Assembly (NCBI RefSeq): GCF_017744155.1 | Contig: NZ_JAGHQT010000015.1 | Location: 29,243 to 93,242, forward strand | From: Endozoicomonas sp. G2_1 | GTDB taxonomy: Bacteria; Pseudomonadota; Gammaproteobacteria; Enterobacterales; Alteromonadaceae | Length of the DNA stretch: 64,000 bases | Reading direction: 5' to 3' | Shown here: piece by piece, positions 56,655 to 64,000 of the stretch | Position numbering within the stretch: position 1 is the stretch's first letter | How the letters are laid out: every line of letters begins with the position of its first letter | Translations under genes and position numbers: made by a program | Notes under the pieces: model-generated | The model's database searches: none | Told to the model about the DNA's origin: nothing | Seen by the model: only the letters and a program-made list of their open reading frames with translations

Positions 56655-57236
56655 CCTCTCTTATCTCAATCTCTTATTTTAACTTTCAATTAAGTCGAAA
56701 TGTTTTTTTCGATAATACTTCACATCACACTTTGTTCATTTATTCACGTGAAAATGATCATAAGTTAACGTTTTGCATTCTCTAATAATTTCTTAACGGA
56801 CTCGTATACTTCGGTCAAAGCAAGTATGCATTCTAGTGATTCGCTACTCGCTAGAGCTTTGTTTACAGCTGCTAAAATAAGCGTATTGCCTCACTTTTAT
56901 TTGTATTAAAAGTAAATTATTTTGCTTTTTGGTCTTGAATTTTTCTCAACAATCTCCACCTTTTCATGATGTTAAGCACTTGTTAGCAAGCGGTTTAAAA
57001 TAAATCGGTTTCGGTACTCGACTCTTGTTGCAAGCGCCGCTATAATTCGGCGTCATATTTTTTAATCTGGACGTTGTTTATTCGGAATTTCCGAGCTCAG
57101 ATTGCTTTGTTTAACCAATAAAATTTTGTTGTTAGCAAACATTAAATTTGGGTTAGTTAGGCAGTTATATATTAGTTGCTTACGTAAATAGATACGTTAA
57201 TAAATGCGTATAAACGCTTATTTTTGAGGTAATGAA
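56655..57236. other. Long non-coding gap between tRNAs and tig
   Basis: I see no gene in these 582 AT-rich bases. The only frame over 60 codons reads through the tRNA. A poly-T stretch follows the tRNA cluster at about 56702 but has no convincing hairpin. The tig promoter is inside, and the leader from it to tig is about 180 bases long, with no clear riboswitch fold. Confidence 0.5.
57018..57046 (+). promoter_or_regulatory. Sigma-70 promoter of tig
   Basis: TCGACT (57018-57023), 17 bases, then TATAAT (57041-57046), a perfect -10. The predicted transcript starts near 57053, giving a 5' leader of about 184 bases. Confidence 0.7.
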
Positions 57237-58544
57237 ATGCAAGTTTCAGTTGAGACTACAGAAGGTTTGGAACGTCGCCTTACGATCACAGTTCCTGCCG
57301 AATCAGTGGATGTAGAAGTTAAGAATCGTCTTCGTCATATTGCTAAAACGCAAAAAATTAACGGTTTCCGTCCTGGTAAAGTACCACCATCAGTAATCCA
57401 AAAGCGTTACGGTGCGTCAGTACGTCAAGAAGTTGCAGGTGAGTTAATGCAACGCAACTTCTTCGAAGCGATTGTTGCTGAGAAAATCAACCCAGCAGGT
57501 CGTCCAGAGTTCGTTGCTAAGAGCAACGAAGAAGGTAAAGAACTAGAGTTTGAAGCGACTTTCGAAGTTTACCCAGAAGTAGAACTTAAAGGCGTTGAAG
57601 AAATCAAAGTTGAACGTCCAGCTGTAGAAGTTAAAGATGCTGACTTAGATGAAATGTTTGTTACTTTGCAAGAACAGCACAAAACTTGGAAAGAGAACAA
57701 GCGCAAAACTAAGAAAGGCGACAAGCTAACAATCGATTTCACAGGTCGTGTTGACGGCGAAGAATTCGAAGGTGGCAAAGCTGAAGGTTTTGAACTTGAA
57801 TTAGGCTCAGGCCGCATGATCCCAGGTTTCGAAAAAGAAATCACAGGTATGAAAGTAGGTGAAGAGAAAACTATCACAGTTACTTTCCCTGAAGATTACC
57901 ACGCGGAAAACCTGAAAGGTAAAGAAGCTGAGTTCGACATTAAAGTTCACAAAACTGAAGGTCCTGAGTTACCAGAAGTAAATGACGAATTCGCTAAGTT
58001 ATTCGGTGTTGAAGAAGGTGGTGTTGAAGCACTTCGCGAAGAAGTAAGCAAAAACATGACTCGCGAATTAGGCCAAGCAGTTAAAGCTAAGGTTAAAGAT
58101 CAAGTTATCGAAGGTTTATTAGAAGCTAACGATGTTGATTTACCAAAAGCGTTAATCAGCCAAGAAGTTGACGTATTACGCCAACAAGCTATGCAGCGTT
58201 TCGGCGGTCAAATTGCCCCTGCAAACATGCCAGAACTTCCGGCAGAAATGTTTGAAGAGCAAGCAAAACGCCGAGTTAAAGTTGGTTTGTTGCTAGGTGA
58301 AGTGATCAAAGTTAACGAACTTAAAGTTGACGATGCTAAAGTCGCTGAACTAATCGAAACTGCTGCTTCTGCTTACGAAGATCCACAAGAAGTTATCGAC
58401 TACTACAACAGCAACCAAGAGCTTAAGCAACAAATGCAAAACGTTGCTTTAGAAGAGCAAGCTGTTGAATTATTGCTAGAAAAAGCAAGTGTTACTGAAA
58501 AAGAAGCTAGCTTTAAAGAGATTATGAATCCAGAAGCAAAATAA
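57237..58544 (+). CDS. tig: Trigger factor
   Basis: The 435-residue ribosome-associated chaperone has the N-terminal binding domain with [20 protein letters not shown] and the ribosome-docking signature [17 protein letters not shown] near residues 43-59. The FKBP-like PPIase domain (about 155-245) includes [20 protein letters not shown] and [20 protein letters not shown]. The helical C-terminal cradle follows. It folds nascent chains at the exit tunnel. GAGG at seven-base spacing precedes ATG 57237. Codon use is biased (GAA, AAA, GTT/GTA, CGT), typical of high expression. It heads the tig-clpP-clpX-lon-hupB order. Confidence 0.97.
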   Translation: MQVSVETTEGLERRLTITVPAESVDVEVKNRLRHIAKTQKINGFRPGKVPPSVIQKRYGASVRQEVAGELMQRNFFEAIVAEKINPAGRPEFVAKSNEEGKELEFEATFEVYPEVELKGVEEIKVERPAVEVKDADLDEMFVTLQEQHKTWKENKRKTKKGDKLTIDFTGRVDGEEFEGGKAEGFELELGSGRMIPGFEKEITGMKVGEEKTITVTFPEDYHAENLKGKEAEFDIKVHKTEGPELPEVNDEFAKLFGVEEGGVEALREEVSKNMTRELGQAVKAKVKDQVIEGLLEANDVDLPKALISQEVDVLRQQAMQRFGGQIAPANMPELPAEMFEEQAKRRVKVGLLLGEVIKVNELKVDDAKVAELIETAASAYEDPQEVIDYYNSNQELKQQMQNVALEEQAVELLLEKASVTEKEASFKEIMNPEAK

Positions 58545-58552
58545 GCTTTTGA

Positions 58553-58580
58553 TTGACATTATCGATAGCGATAGTATAAA
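58553..58580 (+). promoter_or_regulatory. Sigma-70 promoter of clpP
   Basis: TTGACA (58553-58558), a 16-base spacer, then TATAAA (58575-58580). It starts eight bases after the tig stop. The predicted start near 58587 falls inside the 5' arm of the tig terminator hairpin. Confidence 0.75.
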
Positions 58581-58614
58581 TGGCTTATATGATTCCATAT
58601 AAGCCATTTTTTTT
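58581..58614 (+). terminator. Terminator of tig, overlapping clpP leader
   Basis: TGGCTTATATG (58581-58591) pairs with CATATAAGCCA (58596-58606), 11 bp, loop ATTC, followed by TTTTTTTT. Transcripts begun at the clpP promoter would lack part of the left arm and so escape termination. Confidence 0.85.
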
Positions 58615-58629
58615 GAAAGGATCCCTCTG

Positions 58630-59265
58630 TTGTTTACTTCTTCAAATAATCAAGATGTTACCAGTATGATTGAAAACGCTTTAGTGCCTATGGTTGTTGA
58701 GCAAACAGCTAAAGGTGAACGCTCATATGATATTTATTCTCGTCTGTTAAAAGAGCGTGTTATTTTTTTATGTGGTCAAGTTGAAGATCACATGGCTAAC
58801 CTGATTGTCGCGCAATTACTTTTCCTCGAATCAGAAAGCCCAGAAAAAGACATTTATTTGTATATCAACTCTCCTGGTGGTTCAGTAACTGCCGGTATGG
58901 CCATTTACGATACCATGAAGTTCATCAAGCCAAACGTCAGTACTGTTTGTATTGGCCAAGCGGCTAGTATGGGCGCGTTTTTATTGTCAGGTGGTGAAAA
59001 GGGCAAACGCTACTGTTTACCTAATGCTCGTGTCATGATTCATCAGCCGTTGGGCGGCTTCCAAGGTCAGGCATCTGATTTTGAAATTCACGCCAAAGAA
59101 ATTTTATTTATTAAAGAAAAATTAAACCGCTTACTTGCTGACCACACTGGCCAGCCAATCGAAAAAGTATCGCACGACACTGATCGCGATAACTTCTTAA
59201 GTGCTGAAGCTGCGGTTGAATATGGCTTAGTTGACGCCATATTGGAACAAAGAGGCGATAAATAA
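58630..59265 (+). CDS. clpP: ATP-dependent Clp protease proteolytic subunit
   Basis: The 211-residue serine protease has the ClpP signature: [40 protein letters not shown], catalytic [14 protein letters not shown] with Ser113, and [14 protein letters not shown] with the active His. The triad Asp is in the C-terminal third. The start is a TTG (58630) with AAAGGA eight bases upstream; an ATG 12 codons in lacks a ribosome site, and the N-terminal residues before ALVPMVVEQ are the short propeptide. It degrades proteins with ClpX, whose gene follows after 110 bases. Confidence 0.97.
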   Translation: MFTSSNNQDVTSMIENALVPMVVEQTAKGERSYDIYSRLLKERVIFLCGQVEDHMANLIVAQLLFLESESPEKDIYLYINSPGGSVTAGMAIYDTMKFIKPNVSTVCIGQAASMGAFLLSGGEKGKRYCLPNARVMIHQPLGGFQGQASDFEIHAKEILFIKEKLNRLLADHTGQPIEKVSHDTDRDNFLSAEAAVEYGLVDAILEQRGDK

Positions 59266-59285
59266 GGTCATCTTATTATCGCTGA

Positions 59286-59343
59286 GCTATGCTTTATAAA
59301 AGTGTTGAAACCATTTGCTAATCGCAAGCGTAACAAGCATAGC
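59286..59343. repeat. Inverted repeat in the clpP-clpX gap
   Basis: GCTATGCTT (59286-59294) and AAGCATAGC (59335-59343) are perfect 9-bp arms with a 40-base spacer. No U-tract follows. It may form an mRNA stem-loop between clpP and clpX. Confidence 0.5.
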
Positions 59344-59375
59344 ACTATTGTAGTTTATTGATTTAGAGGTACCGT

Positions 59376-60656
59376 ATGACCGATATCAAAAAAGGTGACG
59401 GTGATAACGGCAAGTTACTTTACTGTTCGTTTTGTGGCAAAAGCCAACACGAAGTGCGCAAGTTAATTGCCGGACCATCTGTATTTATTTGCGATGAATG
59501 TGTCGAGTTATGTAACGACATTATTCGCGAAGAAATTAAAGAAATAGCGCCAAAACAAGACAAGTCTTCATTACCTGCGCCAATCGAAATTCGTGCGAGC
59601 CTCGACGACTATGTTATTGGGCAAGAGCACGCTAAAAAAGTGTTATCTGTAGCCGTTTATAATCACTATAAGCGTTTGCGCAACGGTGACTCTCACAATG
59701 GTGTCGAATTAAGTAAGAGTAACATCTTGCTAATTGGTCCAACCGGTAGTGGTAAAACGCTATTGGCGGAAACATTGGCGAGATTATTAGACGTGCCATT
59801 TACTATGGCCGATGCCACCACCTTAACCGAAGCGGGTTACGTTGGTGAAGATGTTGAAAACATCATTCAAAAGCTGCTGCAAAAGTGTGATTATGACGTC
59901 GAAAAAGCACAGCGCGGTATTGTCTACATTGATGAAATCGACAAAATTTCTCGCAAGTCAGACAACCCTTCAATTACTCGCGATGTTTCAGGTGAAGGTG
60001 TTCAGCAAGCACTGTTGAAGTTGATTGAAGGAACCATTGCTTCAGTGCCACCTCAAGGTGGGCGTAAGCATCCTCAGCAAGAGTTTTTGCAGGTTGATAC
60101 CTCTAAGATTCTCTTTATCTGTGGTGGTGCTTTTGCCGGTCTTGATAAAGTCATTGAGCAACGCGTACACACTGGTACAGGTATCGGCTTTGGTGCTGAA
60201 GTTAGAGCGAAAGATGCCGATAAATCACTCACTGAACGCTTCCAAGAAGTAGAGCCAGAAGATTTAGTAAAATACGGTTTGATTCCTGAGTTCATCGGTC
60301 GTTTGCCGGTTGTTGCAACTTTGAGCGAGCTTGATGAAGACGCGCTAATTCAAATCTTACAAGAGCCAAAAAATGCCTTAACTAAGCAATTTGCCGCCTT
60401 GTTTGATATGGAAGACGTTGAGTTAGAATTCAGAGAAGATGCGCTAGTTGCCATTGCTCATAAAGCCATGGTGCGTAAAACAGGTGCTCGCGGCTTGCGC
60501 TCGATTGTTGAAGGGGTCTTACTCGATACTATGTACGAATTACCTTCAATGGACAACGTTAGCAAAGTGGTCGTCGATGAAACCGTCATTAAAGGCGAGT
60601 CAAAGCCTATCGTGATTTATGAAACGCCGCCAGAGCAAGTTGCTTCCGATAGTTAA
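59376..60656 (+). CDS. clpX: ATP-dependent Clp protease ATP-binding subunit ClpX
   Basis: The 426-residue AAA+ unfoldase has the N-terminal C4 zinc domain ([15 protein letters not shown] followed by [10 protein letters not shown]), Walker [11 protein letters not shown], Walker [13 protein letters not shown], pore loop GYVGED and sensor regions, then [20 protein letters not shown]. It recognises tagged or damaged proteins and feeds them to ClpP. It lies 110 bases after clpP and may share its transcript, since no terminator lies between. A strong terminator follows. Confidence 0.97.
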   Translation: MTDIKKGDGDNGKLLYCSFCGKSQHEVRKLIAGPSVFICDECVELCNDIIREEIKEIAPKQDKSSLPAPIEIRASLDDYVIGQEHAKKVLSVAVYNHYKRLRNGDSHNGVELSKSNILLIGPTGSGKTLLAETLARLLDVPFTMADATTLTEAGYVGEDVENIIQKLLQKCDYDVEKAQRGIVYIDEIDKISRKSDNPSITRDVSGEGVQQALLKLIEGTIASVPPQGGRKHPQQEFLQVDTSKILFICGGAFAGLDKVIEQRVHTGTGIGFGAEVRAKDADKSLTERFQEVEPEDLVKYGLIPEFIGRLPVVATLSELDEDALIQILQEPKNALTKQFAALFDMEDVELEFREDALVAIAHKAMVRKTGARGLRSIVEGVLLDTMYELPSMDNVSKVVVDETVIKGESKPIVIYETPPEQVASDS

Positions 60657-60680
60657 TTCGAAAAATATCGATTTGAACTT

Positions 60681-60707
60681 AAAAAAGAGCCTAATTGGCT
60701 CTTTTTT
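60681..60707 (+). terminator. Terminator after clpX
   Basis: AAAAAAGAGCC (60681-60691) pairs with GGCTCTTTTTT (60697-60707), loop TAATT. It lies 24 bases past the clpX stop and just before the lon promoter. Confidence 0.9.
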
Positions 60708-60718
60708 ATTTTTAACTA

Positions 60719-60745
60719 TTGAAAGCTATTTTTGCACCCCCATAT
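60719..60745 (+). promoter_or_regulatory. Heat-shock (sigma-32-type) promoter of lon
   Basis: TTGAAA (60719-60724), 13 bases, then CCCCATAT (60738-60745) fit the sigma-32 consensus CTTGAAA-N11-16-CCCCATNT. It lies 12 bases after the clpX terminator and about 170 bases upstream of the lon start. Confidence 0.8.
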
Positions 60746-60915
60746 CAAATTTTACGTATTATTCCCTGACCTTAACTTAACGGTTACTGGGGAATACCAA
60801 TTTAACTTTTATTTTTATAAGTACAGCCCAACATTTTACGCTTGGTGATGCCGCCAAGGTTTGCGCTGTTTAGATTGGTGTTAATTTACCGTTTTTATTT
60901 TCCGAGAGAGTTTCT

Positions 60916-63273
60916 ATGAGTAAAGCGCTGTCTGGTGTGGTTGAAATCCCTGTTTTAGCCTTGCGTGATGTCGTGGTTTATCCACAAATGGTTATTCCAT
61001 TATTTGTTGGTCGAGAGAAATCGATCCGTTGTTTAGATATTGCAATGGAAACTGACAAACAGATTTTTTTAGTTGCCCAGAAAGATGCCGCCATTGATGA
61101 CCCGACAGCTGACGACGTCTACCCAACTGGAACTGTAGCAACGATTTTACAAATGCTTAAGCTGCCTGACGGCACCGTTAAAGTGTTAGTAGAAGGCTTG
61201 CAACGCGCGAGTATTGAAAGCTTCCTTGAAACGGAAGACAAGTTTATTGCCGATATTCAATACTTAACGTCAGAGCCGGTGTCTGAAGACAGTGTTGAAG
61301 TGTTAATGCGCTCTGCATTGTCGCAGTTTGAAGGCTACGTAAAACTCAACAAGAAGATTCCACCTGAAGTATTAACGTCTGTTTCTGGCATTGAAGATGC
61401 TGAGCAACTCGCTGATACCATGGCCGCTCATATGCCGTTGAAGCTTGTCGATAAGCAAAAAGTGCTAGAAATTATTAGCGTCACTGAGCGCTTAGAATAT
61501 TTAATGGCGCAAATGGAAGGCGAAATCGATTTATTGCAAGTTGAGAAGAAAATTCGTACGCGCGTTAAAAAGCAAATGGAAAAAAGCCAGCGCGAATATT
61601 ATTTGAATGAGCAAATGAAAGCGATTCAAAAAGAGCTTGGCGATATGGACGAAGTGCCAGACGAAGCGGAACAACTCAACAAAAAGATTGAAGAAGCGCA
61701 AATGCCAAAAGAAGCTAAGGAAAAAACCTTAGCAGAATTGCAAAAGCTTAAAATGATGTCGCCAATGTCGGCTGAAGCCACGGTTGTTCGTAGCTACATC
61801 GATTGGATGACTAATGTGCCTTGGAAAAAGCGCAGCAAGCTTAAACGCAATTTGAAATTGGCGGAAGAAGTACTAGAGCAAGATCACTACGGGCTTGAAA
61901 AAGTCAAAGAACGCATTTTAGAGTATTTGGCGGTTCAACAACGAGTGAGTCAACTCAAGGGGCCTATTTTGTGTTTAGTTGGTCCTCCAGGTGTGGGTAA
62001 AACGTCACTAGGGCAATCAATTGCTAAATCAACGGGGCGCAAATACGTTCGCATGGCACTTGGCGGGGTACGCGATGAAGCGGAAATTCGCGGTCATCGC
62101 CGCACTTACATCGGTTCACTGCCGGGTAAGTTAATTCAAAAAATGGCCAAAGCAGGGGTCAAAAACCCGCTATTCTTACTTGATGAAATTGACAAAATGT
62201 CATCGGATATGCGCGGTGACCCGTCGTCAGCGTTATTAGAAGTATTGGACCCTGAACAAAATACCAGCTTTAACGATCATTACTTAGAAGTGGATTACGA
62301 TCTGTCTGACGTGATGTTTGTTGCAACCTCGAATAGCATGAATATTCCAGGACCATTGCTTGACCGTATGGAAGTAATTCGTTTATCGGGCTATACCGAA
62401 GACGAAAAACTCAACATTGCTAAGCGTCACTTATTGACCAAACAGATTGAGCGCAATGGCCTTAAATTAAAAGAGATTGATATTGATGACAGTGCGCTCA
62501 TCGGTATTATTCGTTATTACACCCGCGAAGCTGGCGTGCGCAGTTTAGAGCGTGAAATCTCAAAATTGTGTCGCAAAGCAGTAAAAGAAATTTTACTCGA
62601 TAAAGGTCTTAAGAAGGTCTCGATTAATCAAGATAACTTGAGTGACTACTTAGGTGTTCAACGTTTTGATTACGGTAAGGCTGATGATGAAAATCGCGTT
62701 GGTTTAGTGACTGGTTTAGCTTGGACAGAAGTAGGCGGTGAGCTGCTAACGATTGAGACGGCGTCAATGCCGGGTAAAGGCAAACTCAGTTACACAGGTT
62801 CGCTAGGTGATGTTATGCAGGAGTCGATTCAAGCGGCGATGACGGTGGTTCGCAGTCGTACTGATAAACTTCGCATTAATGAAGACTTCTACGAAAAACG
62901 CGATATTCATGTTCACGTGCCAGAAGGTGCGACACCAAAAGACGGCCCGAGTGCTGGTATTGGTATGTGTACTGCGTTGGTTTCGAGCTTAACGGGTAAT
63001 CCAGTAAAAGCAGATGTTGCAATGACGGGTGAAATTACCTTACGCGGTGAAGTTCTGGCCATTGGCGGTTTAAAAGAAAAGCTGTTAGCAGCACATCGCG
63101 GCGGTATCAAAACCGTTGTTATCCCGAAGGACAACGAGCGTGATTTGCGCGAAATCCCTGATAATGTGAAGGCTGATTTGGCTATCCACCCGGTTAAATG
63201 GATAGATGAAGTTCTTGCTATCGCCCTTGAACAGCCAGTTGAAAAGTGGCAAGTTGAGGAAAAAAGCGCCTAA
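60916..63273 (+). CDS. lon: ATP-dependent protease Lon
   Basis: The 785-residue protease has the LON substrate domain (VEIPVLALRDVVVYPQMVIP), coiled coil, AAA+ module with Walker A GPPGVGKTSLGQSIAKSTGR and Walker B PLFLLDEIDKMS, and the C-terminal serine protease domain with the Ser679-Lys722 dyad (PKDGPSAGIGMC and GGLKEKLLAAHRGG). It degrades misfolded and regulatory proteins. Length and residue numbering match E. coli Lon. It has its own sigma-32-type promoter upstream; no strong terminator follows before hupB. Confidence 0.97.
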   Translation: MSKALSGVVEIPVLALRDVVVYPQMVIPLFVGREKSIRCLDIAMETDKQIFLVAQKDAAIDDPTADDVYPTGTVATILQMLKLPDGTVKVLVEGLQRASIESFLETEDKFIADIQYLTSEPVSEDSVEVLMRSALSQFEGYVKLNKKIPPEVLTSVSGIEDAEQLADTMAAHMPLKLVDKQKVLEIISVTERLEYLMAQMEGEIDLLQVEKKIRTRVKKQMEKSQREYYLNEQMKAIQKELGDMDEVPDEAEQLNKKIEEAQMPKEAKEKTLAELQKLKMMSPMSAEATVVRSYIDWMTNVPWKKRSKLKRNLKLAEEVLEQDHYGLEKVKERILEYLAVQQRVSQLKGPILCLVGPPGVGKTSLGQSIAKSTGRKYVRMALGGVRDEAEIRGHRRTYIGSLPGKLIQKMAKAGVKNPLFLLDEIDKMSSDMRGDPSSALLEVLDPEQNTSFNDHYLEVDYDLSDVMFVATSNSMNIPGPLLDRMEVIRLSGYTEDEKLNIAKRHLLTKQIERNGLKLKEIDIDDSALIGIIRYYTREAGVRSLEREISKLCRKAVKEILLDKGLKKVSINQDNLSDYLGVQRFDYGKADDENRVGLVTGLAWTEVGGELLTIETASMPGKGKLSYTGSLGDVMQESIQAAMTVVRSRTDKLRINEDFYEKRDIHVHVPEGATPKDGPSAGIGMCTALVSSLTGNPVKADVAMTGEITLRGEVLAIGGLKEKLLAAHRGGIKTVVIPKDNERDLREIPDNVKADLAIHPVKWIDEVLAIALEQPVEKWQVEEKSA

Positions 63274-63375
63274 TCCGGCTGAAAACAGCGTAAAAAAGCG
63301 ATTTTTTTAGAAAAAAGTGAAAATTTCGCTTTTCAAACGCTGAAACTGTGGTAACTTATTGACTCGGATATCGCT

Positions 63376-63400
63376 GAAACCCTTCTGTTATAAGGGTTTC
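63376..63400 (+). repeat. Stem-loop in the lon-hupB gap
   Basis: GAAACCCTT (63376-63384) and AAGGGTTTC (63392-63400) form a perfect 9-bp stem with a 7-base loop, followed 4 bases later by a weaker AAGATAA/TTATCTT stem (63405-63424). No U-tract follows the first stem, so it may be a weak terminator or mRNA stabiliser between lon and hupB. Confidence 0.5.
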
Positions 63401-63449
63401 ATAAAAGATAAGAAAAATTATCTTAAGCTGATTTTCTTTAACTTTGCGC

Positions 63450-63478
63450 TTGATGTTCAAATTAAAGCTTGCTATAAA
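63450..63478 (+). promoter_or_regulatory. Sigma-70 promoter of hupB
   Basis: TTGATG (63450-63455), 17 bases, then TATAAA (63473-63478). The hupB start is 63 bases downstream. Confidence 0.75.
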
Positions 63479-63541
63479 GCTTTTGCCGAACGCTAACACT
63501 GAAGATAGCGCTTAATAATAACAATTGAAGGGGAAGACACT

Positions 63542-63814
63542 GTGAATAAGTCTCAACTAATCGAGAAAATTGCTGCTGGTGCTGATATTTCTAAAGCTGC
63601 AGCTGGTCGTGCATTAGATTCATTTATTGAAGCTGTAACTGAAGAATTAAAAACTGGTGAGCAAGTTGCTTTAGTTGGTTTTGGTACTTTCTCAGTACGT
63701 GACCGTGCAGCTCGCACTGGTCGCAATCCACAAACAGGTGCTACTATCGAAATCGCTGCTGCTAAGATCCCATCTTTCAAAGCAGGTAAAGCACTTAAAG
63801 ACGCTTGTAACTAA
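63542..63814 (+). CDS. hupB: DNA-binding protein HU-beta
   Basis: The 90-residue protein is a complete HU/IHF-family histone-like protein. It begins [20 protein letters not shown] and contains the HU signature [20 protein letters not shown] in the DNA-binding beta-arm. It bends and compacts the chromosome. The start codon is GTG at 63542 with a GGGGAAG about seven bases upstream. The location after lon matches E. coli. A strong terminator follows 26 bases past the stop. Confidence 0.97.
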   Translation: MNKSQLIEKIAAGADISKAAAGRALDSFIEAVTEELKTGEQVALVGFGTFSVRDRAARTGRNPQTGATIEIAAAKIPSFKAGKALKDACN

Positions 63815-63840
63815 TCTCGGATTTATTCAAGATTCTTCGA

Positions 63841-63869
63841 AGAGGCCGCATTTAGCGGCCTCTTTTTTT
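63841..63869 (+). terminator. Terminator of hupB
   Basis: AGAGGCCGC (63841-63849) pairs with GCGGCCTCT (63855-63863), loop ATTTA, followed by TTTTTT (63864-63869). The insertion sequence begins four bases later. Confidence 0.93.
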
Positions 63870-63873
63870 GCCT

Positions 63874-64000
63874 TGACCCGTCCTAAATAAGGTTGACACT
63901 TTTCAATCAATGAATTGGAGAGCATCATGAAATCAACCACTAAACGAACTCAAAAGGATTACTCACTCGCTTTTAAATTGTCGGTTGTCGAGCAAGTTGA
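63874..64000 (+). mobile_element. Left end of an insertion sequence (probably IS3 family), truncated by window edge
   Basis: The element appears to start with the likely left terminal repeat TGACCCGTCCTAAATAAGG and leads into a transposase start at 63927. The 5'-TG end and the OrfA-type product fit IS3-family elements. The right end lies beyond 64000, so length, subgroup and target duplication cannot be checked. It sits just after the hupB terminator and leaves that gene intact. Confidence 0.6.
63927..64000 (+). CDS. IS transposase (OrfA-type HTH), N-terminus only
   Basis: From ATG 63927 with GGAGAG upstream the frame reads MKSTTKRTQKDYSLAFKLSV and then VEQV, open to the window edge. The pattern Y-S-x-x-F-K-L-x-V-V is the start of the helix-turn-helix in IS3-type OrfA proteins. 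Only 24 residues are visible, so the call rests on this and the flanking terminal-repeat-like sequence. Confidence 0.6.
   Translation, partial: MKSTTKRTQKDYSLAFKLSVVEQV

Noticed and set aside
56594..56785. Plus-strand 63-codon frame
   Set aside because: It reads through tRNA-Pro and then low-complexity AT-rich spacer, and has no start signal.

Overview
The window looks like a chromosomal segment of a marine gammaproteobacterium of the order Alteromonadales, most likely the Colwelliaceae (Colwellia/Thalassotalea type). This is inferred from the moderately AT-rich sequence, the tig-clpP-clpX-lon-hupB block preceded by folD and a tRNA cluster, and many proteins that read like Colwelliaceae/Shewanellaceae homologues. 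No database search was possible, so the taxonomic call is inference.

Layout. 1-4.8 kb: the start of a flavodoxin-fold NAD(P)H oxidoreductase, an exported NTF2-like protein, a large exported CARDB-like protein and two divergent LysR regulators. 4.8-7.0 kb: an MFS exporter with a divergent LysR gene. 7.1-9.6 kb: a Cys-rich exported protein followed by a TonB receptor with a His-rich N-terminus, probably a metal system. 9.7-12.8 kb: GNAT, LysR, an atypical metallo-beta-lactamase-fold protein and small membrane proteins. 12.8-19.4 kb: a LysR gene divergent from a MexEF-like RND adaptor and pump, with a MexS-type oxidoreductase where an outer-membrane factor gene would be expected. 19.4-22.5 kb: mtfA, then a deletion scar where an NTF2-like pseudogene and a quinone oxidoreductase gene have lost their 3' ends into one another. 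22.5-25 kb: gltS and a porin. 25-29.3 kb: a two-component system divergent from a membrane protein and a TPR protein. 29.4-32.6 kb: an acyl-CoA ligase divergent from an AraC regulator. 32.6-37.7 kb: a DoxX/YqjG/pirin operon with its YhaJ-type LysR regulator, another LysR gene and tautomerase-like genes. 38-43.5 kb: Fe-alcohol dehydrogenase, a second acyl-CoA ligase, an AGCS symporter and EF-P-like YeiP. 43.5-55 kb: a mixed accessory stretch with an exported methyltransferase, a ChrR-like bicupin, a PqiA-like protein, an OmpA lipoprotein, an ECF sigma module, reductases, an MBL hydrolase/kinase pair, an MsrA-like protein and small membrane proteins. 55-63.9 kb: the conserved core folD, tRNA Pro-Arg-His-Pro, tig, clpP, clpX, lon, hupB. 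The last 127 bp are the left end of an insertion sequence placed directly after the hupB terminator.

The accessory 37 kb is dominated by regulator/target pairs. There are eight LysR genes, one AraC gene and one two-component system. In several divergent intergenic regions I can read inverted or direct repeats that are good operator candidates. Many targets are oxidoreductases, efflux pumps and glutathione or quinone-handling enzymes, so the theme is response to electrophiles, quinones and redox stress. The core block at the right is proteostasis (trigger factor, ClpXP, Lon), with a readable sigma-32-type promoter before lon and a clpP promoter that overlaps the tig terminator.
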